A DNA stretch of 64,000 bases from positions 4,836,001 to 4,900,000 of the forward strand of contig PUFA01000081.1 of assembly GCA_003508835.1 (NCBI GenBank). Direction: 5' to 3'. Shown here one piece after another: positions 11,721 through 24,204 of the stretch (within the stretch, counting starts at the first letter, position 1; every line of letters begins with the position of its first letter). Source of the stretch: Eonycteris spelaea. Taxonomy: Eukaryota; Chordata; Mammalia; Chiroptera; Pteropodidae. The notes under the pieces were generated by a model, which worked only from the letters and a program-made list of their open reading frames with translations, made no database searches and was not told where the DNA came from. The position numbers and the translations under genes were made by a program.

Positions 11721-12976
11721 AAATTTACTTAAAATTTAGTATTTTAGAATCAGACATGTTAGGTTTCTATCCCGGTTTTCATCTAAGTTGTTGTTGTTGT
11801 TGTTTGTCCTTGGAAATTATACTTAAGTCCTATATTAATTAGGGAAATGCTTTTTATGTCAAACAAATTCTAAAGTTTCACTGGATCAATGCAATACAAG
11901 TTTATTTCTAGCTGTTGTCCAATATGGAAACTCTTGGTCAGTAGTCTTTAGTCTTTGTTCCTTATATTGTGTAGTTCTACAATTCCTCTAAATCCTCAGA
12001 GTTTTGTGTTCATCTGGCAAACAAATGAAGTAGAGAAGATAGCCTTCTTGCTTCTTAAAAGCTCTTGCTTCATCTTTATAGGTGAATACTCATCACATAG
12101 TCATTCCTGGATGCAAAGGGTACTAAGAAATGTAATGTTGACTGAATAGCTGCCTCACAGGATAACTTTACACTATTGAAAGAGGAGTGTGAATTTAATT
12201 AGACAGTTTTGCTACCTACTGTAAACTACAGTTTCTTTTTTAGTAAAATGGGGATGGCAATGATAGCTAACATGTGTAAGGAGCAATAGTATGTGAAATG
12301 TCCCATCATAATGTCAAGAATATAAGTGATCTACTCCTTTGGATTAAGGAGAGAAAAGATCAGAAACTAAACTGCACTGAGAACTGTAGAAAAGGAAAGG
12401 AATGGAGGGAAACCAAGAAAAGCATGTGTTAAACTTGGTTCTAAATTGATGTTTTCAGTTTTGCTTTTGGAACATGTATTTAAACTCTTGAGAACTTGAA
12501 TGAAAATGATAACTTTCCCATATTCAGCTAGAGACAGCTCTGAAATGCAGCCAGCAGCTGTTCCAAACAGTCCTATTCTACGCAAATGTTAGAGTCCTAT
12601 AACTACCAAGTTAGCACAGTAAAGTATTCAAAGATTACCATGATTTTATAATCTTTAGCAATTTTATATTCCGAGTTATTTATTTTTAAGGTTGGCTGAT
12701 ATTATCGTAGTGTCTTGATGAAAAACAAATGAACATTATTGGACTTTGCTTCTAGTATGGAAAAGATTATTATATCACTTCTTATTTAGTATTTAACACA
12801 GTATGTAGAACAAATATGAAAACAATTTAATGATGGATAACAACTTGAATCAACTTGAATTTTTACATTTTACTAATAAACATAATCAAAAGGAAAATGA
12901 AAATACTACCAAAGAAGTCAGCACAAAACATTGAGAGAAAAATTGATATCTTCATTGTTGGCTAATTTTTGTCTGC
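11721..12976. other. Mostly unassigned; possible MIR at 12200-12300
   Basis: Near 12230-12290 the text cagtttcttttttagtaaaa, tggggatggcaatgatagc resembles the MIR 3' half (cctcatctgtaaaatggg, gataataatag). A perfect 10-bp tandem duplication (caacttgaat twice) sits at 12841-12860. Otherwise I see AT-rich sequence without features. Confidence 0.4.
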
Positions 12977-13003
12977 CTATCTATCTATCTATCTATCTAT
13001 CTA
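12977..13003. repeat. (CTAT)6 tetranucleotide microsatellite
   Basis: Six perfect CTAT units plus a partial unit are visible, followed by degenerate ctta/ctat/tatc units to about 13050. This is probably length-polymorphic. Confidence 0.95.
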
Positions 13004-13544
13004 GTCTTATCTATTATCTGCCTGTTATCTAGATTTCTAATCTAATCTAACATCTACCCTTCCATATACATATATTCAAAAAAATTATACTTACATTATT
13101 AGGTACAACCTTTTCTATATGATTTCTGAAATTGACTTTAGCTTGACTAAGTTGTTACCATGTGATGTGGTAAATTTAAAGAGAGACAGATTTGCATTTG
13201 TAGATTAGATCAAAAAATAAAATAATTTGTGACACTTTATATTACAATTTTGCAAGCTCATTTTATCTTTATCTTTTCAGAGGAAAAAAAAAATTCAATT
13301 GACCTGATAAATATACCTGCAAGACTGAATTATTTGCTTTTAAAGAGTTACTAAATATTAAGTAACTTTTATTAATGACTTGTAGAAATATAAGATAAAT
13401 AGCTAAAAATGATCGTCCCAGGTACTCAATCCAGAAAACTTCTAGTTGTTTATCCACTCAAGTCTTTGTCTTGGTTCTGTGAGACATTTTTTCGGTCAAG
13501 GCTTTGAGTTAGTTATATCTTGGTCACATCTCATCCTTCTGTTC

Positions 13545-13830
13545 TCACACCCTCATTCTTTTTTCATGTTCTTACTTCAACTATTATAATATCCAGTTAA
13601 CCCAACCAGTCTTCCATTTTATACCTGTGACTTAATAAATACCTCCATTCATGCCACACACAAGTTCGATGTCTCATTTTTGCCTCTAGAACAGAAGCTA
13701 AACTTGTGATCAAGCTTTACTCATCCTAATTCTTCAAATAGTGATGTCATCAGTGAAATCTTTTCCACACAGAGCCCAAATTTTCCTGAAACCTCACTTT
13801 TCTTATTTGTTCTCTTCCTCCTTAACTTTA
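13545..13830 (+). repeat. L2-like LINE fragment
   Basis: The pyrimidine-rich text ttcatgccacacacaagttc, gatgtctcatttttgcctct, agtgatgtcatcagtgaaat and cttttccacacagagccc resembles the diverged L2 3' region (tcaaatgtcacctcc, gaagccttccctgac). The match is partial. Confidence 0.4.
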
Positions 13831-13944
13831 AATCAATCCAAGTCAGAAATCCAACCAATTCTTCAAGTATTGAGGTATCAGTATTGGAAAAAGTTAGATT
13901 GATTTTAAGCTAGATTCCCAGAATTATGATCCCAATTTAGGTTG

Positions 13945-14007
13945 TTTTTTGTTTTGTTGTTTTGTTTTGTTTTGGATTTGGTTTTGTTTGTTTTTGTTGT
14001 TGTTTCA
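13945..14007. repeat. TTTTG/TTG-rich low-complexity tract
   Basis: The plus strand is a run of T with regularly spaced G in 3-5 base periods. It could be a simple repeat or the reverse of an old A-rich retroposon tail. No retroposon body is recognised beside it. Confidence 0.7.
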
Positions 14008-14009
14008 GA

Positions 14010-16130
14010 GCATTGAGCAGGCTATTTAAACTTCTGGGGCCTTGGCTTTCACACTATTAAAGAAAACAAATGCCTCCCCTGAATACATAGCTTTTAGGGG
14101 TCTTTGATATTGTAGTAAAAGTAACATCTCTTTTCTCTTAACAACCATGGCACTTTTTTTTTTATTAGAATGGTAGGTACCACTTTCTACTTATACCTTG
14201 GTCTTTTTTCTACTATGTAAATATTAGCTGCATCAGAATATAGTAGTTATGTTTAAGTCACTTTAATATCTCTTTTGTCTCCACATTTGAATATAGAAAA
14301 ACCAGTATATGATCATTCAGTTTATATCTTGTTTTTAGTAGTTTAAATAAATGGAAGGAAGGAAGGGATGGAATGAAAGATGGAAGAAATAATGTTATTT
14401 TTTGTTTGTTTTTAAGTCTTAGTAATGTAGATATAATGAATTTTTAATACTATTACTTATTAAACCTCTTGTCTCAATGTATGCTCTTAAATCCCAAGAG
14501 TGACACTTTCTTATCATTGCCTATATTTCACTATTACTTAATTAAGGCCTCAACTTCGATTAAATCCTGTCACAAATGAACATACTTTTAAAATAGAATT
14601 TTTCATTTTAATAGTAATTTCTTTGCCTCCCAGAAATAATTCCTTTTTACACCTCTTCAGAATATACAATCCTATGTTAATGTTAAAGTAGCTTGCTCTT
14701 TTCTTAATTTCTTTCTTGCTTTTGCTCAGGTTTGCTGAGTAATTAAAAGATGACTTTTTAATGAATTTAACATTTTAGTTAAGCATATCTTTCAGCTAAT
14801 GTGAAAGCAGGACTTCTTAAAGAATGATTTCTCTGTGTTTCATTGAAACCAAAGTCATATCATGGCATCAGAAGGTCTAGACAGAATGTCTAAGAACATT
14901 TACAAGTTAATTGAAATTACTCTAAAGGCAACACCTCCGATGTACTAGGCAAAACCAAGATAAAAATTGATTTTGAAACCTTCTTTTTTAGTCTTCTTTA
15001 GCCTTATTTTCACCATTCTCTTCCTAATCTATTACATGTTATTTGTTACTGTATTATCAGATTTTGCCATCTTTTCTGCATTTAGAATTTTAAATGGCCT
15101 AATGATCATGCTCTTCTGTTATAGACATCACATTCACATAGATCACTATCTACATGTGAGCTGCATAATGAGAATAGCTCACTGCTTAGCCCTGTGCACA
15201 CCTCAGCCCAGCTGTGATCTCTCTCTCCTGACGTTAGGTGTGTACAGGTGTATAAGCCAAGTATAATGGTTAAGATTCAAGAGTCAGCACATATTGCCTA
15301 ATTTACCCTTGAGAATTCCATACAAAAGGACAAAAATTGCCAACAGACGTCTCTTTCAATTGATCTCACACAGTTGAGTTTTTCCTTAACATTGAAACAG
15401 ACATCTATTTCTTCAATTGAATAGCAAATAAAAGTTTTAGGTTTGTTAGAGGGACATTATCTGAAAAAATATAGTATCTCTAGAAACTAAACTTAGTGCA
15501 TTCCTCTATGTGAAGAGAAACTTGGTATGTGAATTCTATGGAGGAAGTATCAGAGCCACATCACTAAGCATTCACCACAGGGCAAGGACAAGTGGGAATA
15601 TCTGTGATATTTAATTCTCCCTCCTCCAATCAGTTTGTTTCAAAGAATACATCTTTAATTTATGCAAGCAAATCTGCTATATATGAAAATGAAGAGTAGA
15701 TTCAGTTTTCAATCAAGACAGTCACAGCTTGCCTATGTATCAGTGTTCTCCAAGACTGGCTCTTTTAGATTATAGAGATCAATTACTGGTTCACTTTTTT
15801 ACTCTATCTTTTAGACTCAAAACAGCCACTTGAATGGAAAAAGCCTCGTATCCCTCAAAAATGGTGGTCATTTTGATCTATTCTTTTGTTAAACTTAATT
15901 GACTTATTTGAATGAACAAGAATTGTTTGAACTGTTCTTCCTTGAAACACTATGTAACCTGGCCAACTTGGTGACTAATATATTTAGTGATGAATATGAA
16001 ATGTAAGGCTCATCTTAAACTTTGTATATGCCACTGGCTGTGTGATATTTAAGGGAGAATAGTCGAGCTAGGAGTTAAGTTTCCTTTGTGCAAAAATAGC
16101 TACATAATAGGGAATAAAAATCGGTGACTC
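14010..16130. other. Unassigned AT-rich sequence
   Basis: There is no recognised gene or named repeat over about 2.1 kb. A 99-codon open frame at 14967-15266 is hydrophobic at its start simply because of T-rich codons, and it lacks family signatures. Confidence 0.45.
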
Positions 16131-16131
16131 A

Positions 16132-16545
16132 AATTTTTTTATTGTGGTAAAAATGCATAACATAAAATTGACCATCTTAATTTTTTCTAAGTGTACAGTT
16201 CAATATTGTTAAGTTCATTTACATTGTTGTGTGAACAATTGCCTAAGCAAAATTAAAACTCTAAACCCATTAAAAACTCCCCATTTTTCCTTTTCCATTC
16301 CATCAGCAACCACAATTCTATTTTCTGTTTTATGAATTTCACTATTCTAGATATTTCACTTAATAGAATCATGCAGTATTTGTCTTTTTTGTGACTGATT
16401 TATTTTACCTAGCAAAACGTTCTCAAGGTTCATCCATGTTGAAAACTGTGTCAGAATTAACTTCTTTTTTAGGCTTAACATCATTCTATTTTATTATTGG
16501 ACCACATTTTGTCAATCCATTCATTCTTGATAGACACTTTTTTCT
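16132..16545 (-). mobile_element. L1 (L1M) fragment, antisense
   Basis: On the plus strand this reads tttttattgtggtaaaaatg, cataacataaaattgaccat, agtgtacagttcaatattg, cagcaaccacaattct, acgttctcaaggttcatcca and ggaccacattttgtcaatcc. This is the characteristic reversed LINE-1 3' region. It is truncated and diverged, with no usable ORF. Confidence 0.8.
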
Positions 16546-16549
16546 AATA

Positions 16550-18870
16550 GACTCCAAGTCAAGCTAAAGATTTATAGATACTTCTTTTTAGCAAGGAAAC
16601 ACTTTAGTGGATATTTGACAAACATATCTTTCATTAATTACTCTTAAGTCTATTTTTCATGTCTGTCATAAAGAAATATTCCATTTGACTAGTAGTCTGC
16701 ATCTAACATCTTTTTGTTCCTATTATTTTTATTGAACTTTTTAAGTCATATTTGTTACTTTCAAGGTTTTTTTTTTTTAAATTTTAAGCCAATCATTTTA
16801 TCCTTAATGCATCTATTACTTAACCTTCATTTCCAACAAATCATTTTATTTTTCATAGGGCAAAGCATGCATTGGTCATTTTTAAAATATCATTTCTATT
16901 TAGCCAAATCTCAATGATTTATTGAGAATATTTTCCCCTCGGCTACTCGGTTCCTACTTATTATCTATGCTTTGAGCATGGATGTATAATCATAGATGAC
17001 CTTAAATGTTGTTTCAAATTTCTTTCCAGTTTTCCATTATAAATTATTATAAAATTCTTAAAAGAATGCCCTTTTCATACCTGGTTGCCTCCATCATGAT
17101 TGTGAATGTGACATTCCTGTATTTATCATGCTATATTCCCTCCATACTGTTTTTTAGATTTAATTTAGAGGTCCTTCAATTGGATTTGTCTCTCTTTGGT
17201 GTAGATTCATTTTCCCAGTCTTAATGCTCTCTTTCCTTGTCTGAGAGTCATCATTTTGGAGCCTTAGCCACAGATTTCATTTTTTGACCTTAACAGTATA
17301 AAAAATTATTAATTTCCTCTGTTCTCATGTTTCTTAAAAAGTGTTGAAAGCAGCAATGAAAGCAAATCTGTTATAAGCTGTGCTCTGCCATTCCTTAAAG
17401 AGGAAATATCTCTTGCCCCATCTTTTAAAATAGTATTAAATTACATAAAATTTAAGAAAAGATGTAATTCAGTTTAACGCATATATGTGCATATAAATTC
17501 AGTTAACAATGGCTTTGATACAATGTCATCTATTATTTTCTTTCTAGGTTCATCACTAAAGAATTGCATAGGCCAAAATGGTGTGATCTTGTTCTGCTTA
17601 TAACTGTTTTCAACTTTGACATTTTTTCCACTTACTCCATTTTTTTGAGACATTTTATACTGAATATATTGCAGAATATAATTATGATCATACAATTGGC
17701 TATTCAAATATACCTAGTAAACCATTATCTCATGATGAAAATTTGATTGCTCCATTGTTCTTGTTCTGACATACCTTCAACATTCAAGTTCAGAGAATTA
17801 TGTAGATAATAAAAAAACAAAATAAAACAAAACAAAATAACTTTTTCTTAGAATTTACTGATAATGCAAAAAATAACTATTTAAGTAAAAGAGGATTCTA
17901 ATACCTTTTAACTTTTAGATAGCCACAAGCTTTTCACCCTTTATGTGACATTCATTATCCAAGTATTATATAAAATTGACTATTCTGTGGTTAGCTATTT
18001 TGTTTAGTTTGTTGATTTTCCTCTCTTTGGTATCTTTTCTAATACCATTTCAAATATTATTGTTTCAATACAAATCTTTGAGAAAGAATTGCATTCATTT
18101 CTTTGTCTGTTTGTTTGTTTGTTTATTTTTACCTTTTGTTCTCCAATAATAAAGGGAGAAAGACCTTAAGAAAGAAAATAAAGAAAAAAGTACAATACAA
18201 TAAATCGCTCAGTTTATGTTCTGCTCTTAGCTCTTGTTAAATATTAGGTTCAGAAACGCACACACTCCTTCAAAGTGGCTTGTAGTTTTTACTTCTCCCA
18301 AACCCTCAAGTAGAAAAGGCTCATTTAATTGTAACAAGCATTTCTTCCAAAGAAAAACCTTTCTTAATTTCACCAATAGCAAAAAGCCATGTCAAAGGTA
18401 AGAGAATGATCTTTGAAGTCGATGGGAATTCTTCACTGATAATGTCTTTCATTATTGAAGTTCACAAGGAAATGAACAATTTTATGCAACCATATATGAT
18501 TTATGTAATAGATTTTGTCGTATCTCTACTATGTGCTAGGTGGTAGGTTTGGGGCAAAGAGGGAAATGTTAAAAAGATGAAAAAGTCAGTGGTCTTGAAC
18601 ATTTAGTGTTTTCAAGCAGAATATAATGCAATTCATTACCTCATTGTAGGTATAGCAGAATATAATAGTGAGGGTGACTCTCAAACAGTGAGCGTCAAAG
18701 GGAATTATAAACCTTTAAAAAATATTCTTGTGGGGGCAAGAGGGATGACTAGATGTAGTGCAGAGTATTTTTAGGGCAGTAAAAATACTCTGTATGATAC
18801 CAAGATGATGAATACATGTTGTATGATTCTCCAAATCTGTAGAGTGTACAACACCAAAAGTGAATCCTTA
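16550..18870. other. Unassigned T-rich sequence with simple repeats
   Basis: I recognise no gene. Short T-rich open frames at 16714-16917 and 17006-17224 look like composition artefacts. An AAAAC-type tract lies near 17812-17840 and a (TTTG)n tract near 18104-18126. Some of the T-rich sequence could be very old antisense L1, but I cannot match it. Confidence 0.4.
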
Positions 18871-19310
18871 TGTAAATTGTGGGATTTGGATAATTATGAT
18901 GTGTCTCTGTGGGTGGTTTTTGTTTTTTGGTTGTTTTTTTTTTTTTTTTTTTGAAAATGGTGATTTTGGAAAACTCTTGTCACTGTTGTGGCACAAAGTG
19001 TTCACTAAATGTTGATATTTGTGTGTGCTATTGTTTTCACTGTGGTTTCTGTTGGTGCCATTAACAAAAGAGACTATCGTAAGTGCTATACCACATGTAT
19101 GCATACACACACAGGGTTGTAAAAACTCAAAGAAATAACAATTCAGGGTGGAAAAATTGAGGAAATCTTTAGAGAAGAAGAGAAATTTAAGTGGAACTTA
19201 AATTGCGTTAAGAGTTGAACAGGTAGAAAAATAATACTTTGAAGGTGAAATATATTTAGTCCTAAATGCCATGTTCAGAAACATGGCCCTAATGAAAGAT
19301 GCCACTTAAA
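18871..19310. other. T-rich tract and unassigned sequence
   Basis: A T run broken by G (ggttttt, gttttttgg) leads into 20 T at 18933-18952. The rest is unassigned up to the L1 3' end. Confidence 0.5.
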
Positions 19311-19323
19311 GAAAGTGACATCT

Positions 19324-19870
19324 GTTACGGGATGAATGAATAAAGAAGATGTGGTGTGTGTGTGTAATGAAATATTATTCAGCCATGAGAAAGAAGGAAA
19401 TCCTGCCATTTGTGATGGTATGGATGGACCTTGAGGACACTATGCTAATAAGATAATTGAGACAGAGAAAGACAAATACTGTATGATATCATATATGTGT
19501 GAAATACATATAGAAAAACTGAATTTGTAAAAATAAATTTATAAGAGAAGACAGTGATGTTACCAGGGTCTAGAAGGTGGGGCATAGGAGATGGAGTACA
19601 ATTTCAATGAGTAGGTAAATAAGTCCTGGAGATCTAATTACAGTGTGATGAATATATGTAACAATATTGCATTTTAATCATCAAACTTGCTAAGAGACTA
19701 GATCTTCATTATTTCCCATAAAATAGAAAAGATAATTATGTGAAGTGATAGAAGTGCTAACTATTGGCTACAATGGCATTCATATTATAAAAAATAAATA
19801 TATCAAATCAACATATTGTACACCTTAAATTTTTACAACGTTGTATGTTAAATATATTTTAATAAAATAT
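19324..19870 (+). mobile_element. L1 (L1MA-like) 3' end, sense
   Basis: The copy reads gaataaagaagatgtggtgt, gaaatattattcagccatga, aaatcctgccatttgtgatg, gtatggatggaccttgagga, gagaaagacaaatactgtat, caaatcaacatattgtacac and tatattttaataaaa. This is the L1MA 3' UTR in order, severely 5'-truncated. The direct repeat aaagtgacatct at 19312-19323 and 19923-19934 brackets it and is probably its target-site duplication. Confidence 0.85.
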
Positions 19871-20916
19871 TAACTTTGCATGCATACCAAAGAAATAAAA
19901 CTAATAAACATATATGGCAAAAAAAGTGACATCTAATTTGTATTTTAGAAGGATTAATCTTATGACAATTGGTATGATGATTAAAGGGGAAAGAGAAGGA
20001 AAGAGAGATACTAGAGAGAGAATCGTTTTATTAGGTACATAATATACTATATAACACACTTTCATAGGGAAAAAATGCAGCATTATATGGAAAATAATCT
20101 ATTTCATTTTCTGAAAAAGTACAAAACTGGTGAATATAGTCTCCATAGAGCCTGTCCTGGAGATTGCCCTCTACTGTGATCTCTCTTTACAGAGAGCTTC
20201 TTATATTAGCCATATTAATCAGCCTTAGGTATGAATTTTCAAAATAGAACTACTTTTATTATTTTTTAAGTAAAAACACTATACTACCATTATAAAATAT
20301 ATATTTATGACAGATATATATTTATATATTTATATTTTTATAACAGAAAAATACATATGAAAGTACATATATTAATTAGTCTATTGCTCAGTGATAAGTA
20401 CTGTGAAGATTGTGATATAGAGTAACATGCCAATTTAATTCTTTATATTCTTGCTTCCTATGTGTATCTTTCCTCTATTTTATAAACTTTTGTTTTTTCA
20501 TTCAATGCATCATGGTATCTTTCCATATAAATAAATTAGAACTACATTATTATTTTAATGACTGTGTGATAGTCCATCTATCACATGAAATCTAGTATTT
20601 TGAGCAGTCTGCTACCATAAATATTTATATTCAAATATTTTTGCTTTCACTAACCCTGCTGTCAAGTATACCTCTCATATTATTGTTTTGCAATTCTATT
20701 CTGCCTTAACAGCTCTGTTGTTGATCTATTTTCATTTCACTTTTGTGTTTCTAATTACTGGTATTTTATGCTCACTTGGTTGTTAATAATAGTAATAATA
20801 ATCAGAAAAATATGAATATTGATGATTTACTGTGTCTGTCACTATACTGAGTGTTTTTATATATTCTGTGAAATTTATGTAATGTTATTAACCAATGTTA
20901 CCCCAGTACATTGAAT
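19871..20916. other. A/T-rich sequence; possible old L1 antisense at 20.5-20.7 kb
   Basis: Directly after the L1 come about 52 bases of A-rich non-L1 text up to the second copy of the direct repeat. Positions 20270-20380 are dense in tatatattta alternations. At 20550-20650 the text gtgtgatagtccatctatca and ctgctaccataaatatttat weakly resembles antisense L1ME. Nothing else is recognised. Confidence 0.4.
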
Positions 20917-22060
20917 TTAAAATTAAATTAAAATTTTAGAATAGTTTTAGGTTCACAGCAAAATAGAGGGGGGAGTATAAAGCTTTCTTATGTATTCCCT
21001 GCCTCACACATGCATAGCCTACCCTATTGTCAAGATTCTCCACCAGAGTAGTACATTTATTATAATCGATGAACTTACATTGTAACATCATAATCATCCA
21101 AAGTCCATCATTTACATTATGATTCACTCTTGGTGTTTTACATTCTATGGGTTTACACAAATATTTAATGACATGTATTCATCTTTATGGAATCATACAT
21201 AGAATTTTTACTGTCCTAAAAATCCTCTGTGCTTTACCTGTTCATCCCTACCCCCAATCCCAATTCTTGGCAACCACTAACCTTTTATCATCTCCATGGT
21301 TTTGCTTTTTCTAGAATGTTATATAGTTGGAAACCTGCTGTATTAGCTTTTTCAGATTGGCTTCTTTCACTTACTAATATGCATTTAAGGGTCTTCAATG
21401 TCTTTTCCTTGCCTAATAGCTCATTTTATTTTAGCCTTAAATAATATTCCATTGTCTGGAGGTACCACAGTTTATCCACTTACCTAGTGAAGAGCATCTT
21501 GATTGCTTCCAAGTTTTACCAGTTATGTACAAAGCTACTATAAACATTTATGTACAGGATTTTGTATTAACCTAAGTTTTCAACTACTTTGGGTAAATAT
21601 AAGGATAGCAACAACTGGGTAAGATTTTAAGAATTTTTCGAGCTTTGTAAGAAACCACCAAACTATCTTCCAAGTGGCTGTACCATTTTCTATTTCTACC
21701 AGCAATGAATGGTAATTTCTGTTGTTTTACATTCTCATCAGCATTTGGTGTTGTTGGTGTTCTTGATTTTGGCCATTCTAATGAGTGTGTAGTGGTATTT
21801 TGTTGGTTGTTTTAATTTGCATCTCCTTGATGACAAATGATGTGGCACATTGTTTCATATGTTTACTTGCCATCTACATATTTTATATGGTCAGGTTTCT
21901 GTTAAAGTTGTTAGCCCATTTTTTTAATCATGTTGCTTGTTTTCTTATTGTTGAGTTTTAAGAGTTTCGTATATTTTGAATAGTAGTCCTTTATCATATG
22001 TGTTTTTTGAAAATATTTTCTCCCAGCCTGTGCCTTGTCTTATCATTCTCTCAAACACAT
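20917..22060 (-). mobile_element. L1 (L1M) antisense, 1.1 kb
   Basis: The plus strand reads gttttaggttcacagcaaaa, ctccaccagagtagtacatt, actcttggtgttttacattc, gaatcatacatagaattttt, tcttggcaaccactaac, aataatattccattgtctgg, catcagcatttggtgttg and aatattttctcccagcctgt. This is a continuous reversed L1 3' end running into the end of ORF2. It is truncated at the right, which is its 5' side. All frames are broken. Confidence 0.88.
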
Positions 22061-22084
22061 TATATAATGTCTTTCTCCCAAAGG

Positions 22085-22195
22085 TGATATGAATTATTTG
22101 CCCAAGGTGATGAATTTAGTAAGTGCTGAAACCAATATTTAAATCCCAGTCTCTGTGCATGCAAGCATCATAACCTTAATTACTAGGCCAGGTTA
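22085..22195 (-). repeat. MIR SINE fragment, antisense
   Basis: The text attatttgcccaaggtgatg, aatttagtaagtgctgaaac and caatatttaaatcccagtct is the reversed MIR core (aacttgcccaaggtcacaca, gctagtaagtggcagagcc). It ends with cttaattactaggcca in place of the MIR head. Confidence 0.65.
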
Positions 22196-22633
22196 TAATG
22201 AAGGCAAAGAAAGTAGCTTGTACTTTTATTCTCTGATATTCACCTCTTCCAAAATAGTCTGAAACAGCCCCAGAGAGAGTTTGGAAGAATTGGTTTTATG
22301 TCACAGTGCCATTGCACGTAGGAAGTTGAGAAATGATATATTTTGGGGGGCTCTCCTGATATTTTTATTTATTTTATATCCAGCAGTTCATCCGAGCCTG
22401 CTAGCTAATTAAAAACCTCAAAGAAGAACTTAAGACAATCTATGCTTAAAGAAAATAATCATTTTTGGCCAAGTTTTCTCAATATTCAGATGAACCCTAC
22501 TATGCAACTCTTTTTGGGCATATTGATTAGATTTCTGTGGCTGTTTTGCAGCTAACCAATGAAGGTGAGCGCCTTAAAAAGCAGTGTCATTCAATATGAG
22601 ATGGTGTCTAGGCAGTCTAGGTTTTTATTATTC

Positions 22634-22803
22634 AAATTGTTCTCAAGGTGTGGTCCCCAGAGCATCACCATCACCTGATGTCCTATATGAAATCCAAATT
22701 CTTGAGCTTCTTACCTAGTGACTCAAACTCTGAGGATGGAATTCAGCAGTCTGTTTTAACAAACTAGGGGATTCGGATATGTGCCAACATATGAGATCAA
22801 TGA
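22634..22803 (-). mobile_element. MER5A hAT-Charlie MITE, antisense
   Basis: The plus strand reads ttgttctcaaggtgtggtcc, ccagagcatcaccatcacct, tcaaactctgaggatggaat, tcagcagtctgttttaacaa and gtgccaacatatgagatcaa. This is the reverse complement of MER5A, nearly full length. Confidence 0.75.
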
Positions 22804-23133
22804 ATTATAGTTTTTGTAGCCAACTGGAAAAACATGCCCTTCAAAGATTTCAAATCATACCAATGCTTATATCTCTGGGGCCAGATCCAAACACTTTACT
22901 AGAAAATTGAGCAAATTGTGTTTGTGAGTCTAATTTTGGCCTGTCGTTCCTCACCCATCTTCAGGTGGCAGTGATGTGGCATTCTGACTAACCAAAAATA
23001 TAAGTCAAGTTTTTAAATTTTCCTAAGAAAATGTCAAATCTGCCTTGGACATGTCTGGTTGTTCTAGTGGAGACATGTCTTCCATTAACAGGAGACAATG
23101 CCTATTCCAGTGATTCCTTAATCAGTTGACTCT

Positions 23134-23290
23134 TTAAAAAATTTTTTTATTAAAGTATGGTTGGCATACGATATTATATTAGTTTCAAGTGCACAACAAA
23201 GTGATTTAATATTTAGATACCTTACAATGTAATCACTATACTAAGTCTAGGAACTGCTACTAAGCACCTGCCAGAACCCTTCCTATATCC
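23134..23290 (-). mobile_element. L1 (L1MA-like) 3' tip, antisense
   Basis: Reading aatttttttattaaagtatg, gttggcatacgatattatat, tagtttcaagtgcacaacaa, agtgatttaatatttagata and ctatactaagtctagg, this is the reversed L1MA 3' UTR tip. It has no open frame. Confidence 0.8.
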
Positions 23291-23746
23291 ATTGACATTC
23301 AGGAGAAGCAGCATAATGGATGAAATAATAATCATCCACTTTTCAAACTTTTTTTTTTTTTTGGTCTCTTTGCTCTAACCCTCTATCAATTTTAAATCAA
23401 CAAAAAGTTAAGTGCTTGGCACATGTGCATTAGTTTTTTCCTTAAGAATTTCAAGTATAGATCTGCACTTTTATACTTTGTTTTCTAAAGTTGATTTTTA
23501 AAATGTTACATATGAACATTTTGTTTTCTATGTGTAAGAATTTTGGGGCAGTTGAATTCTGGTTTTAAATCTACTGCCAGGAAAAAGTTTTACTGATTAC
23601 ATTGGTGTCAATTCTAGTTTTTCATTAAAAACACTTTAGTCATATTTATTAAAATAAGTCCAGAATATAGTTAATTTTAAAAATAAATATCTCACAAGAT
23701 AATTCAACTGTGCTAGTCGACTGATTTCCTCTCTTTTATCAGGCAA

Positions 23747-23790
<44 letters not shown>
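23747..23790. repeat. (TATC)11 tetranucleotide microsatellite
   Basis: Eleven perfect TATC units, followed by the interrupted block atctatcatc. Long perfect tetranucleotide repeats of this kind are typically polymorphic. Confidence 0.97.
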
Positions 23791-24163
23791 ATCTATCATC
23801 GGCTTTCTCTATTGTATATTTTTGTTGGCTACTGTGTAACTCAGAAACATTTGACATTCCCTAATGATAACCATCTTTAGCACAATTTTCTGATATGATT
23901 GCAGTTTTCCTTGTACTCTGTCACTTTTCACTTTTGTTTTAATAGTTGCGATATTAATTAATCTTCTATTGTTAGTAATTTAAAACTTTCCCTGGAAATA
24001 GTATAATTATAATAATTTTTATTTTCTTCTAGTATACCTAGGTATTTAAGACAGTGTTCTTCATATAAATATGTCAGAATGAATGATGGATTTGATCTGA
24101 ATGCTGTGTCTCTGTCATATGAATGCTCTTCTGAAGTATGATCATCAGTTAGCAGGAGGGGAC

Positions 24164-24164
<1 letters not shown>

Positions 24165-24200
<36 letters not shown>
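24165..24200. repeat. (AC)18 dinucleotide microsatellite
   Basis: Eighteen perfect AC units. It produces a spurious Cys-Val repeat at the start of a minus-strand open frame (23958-24200), which is not a gene. Confidence 0.97.

Positions 24201-24204
<4 letters not shown>

Noticed and set aside
12977..13050. Regular short repeats as a possible CRISPR-like array
   Set aside because: These are tetranucleotide microsatellites without spacers, in a eukaryotic repeat landscape.
23958..24200. Minus-strand frame starting with a Cys-Val repeat
   Set aside because: The Cys-Val repeat is simply the (AC)18 microsatellite translated.
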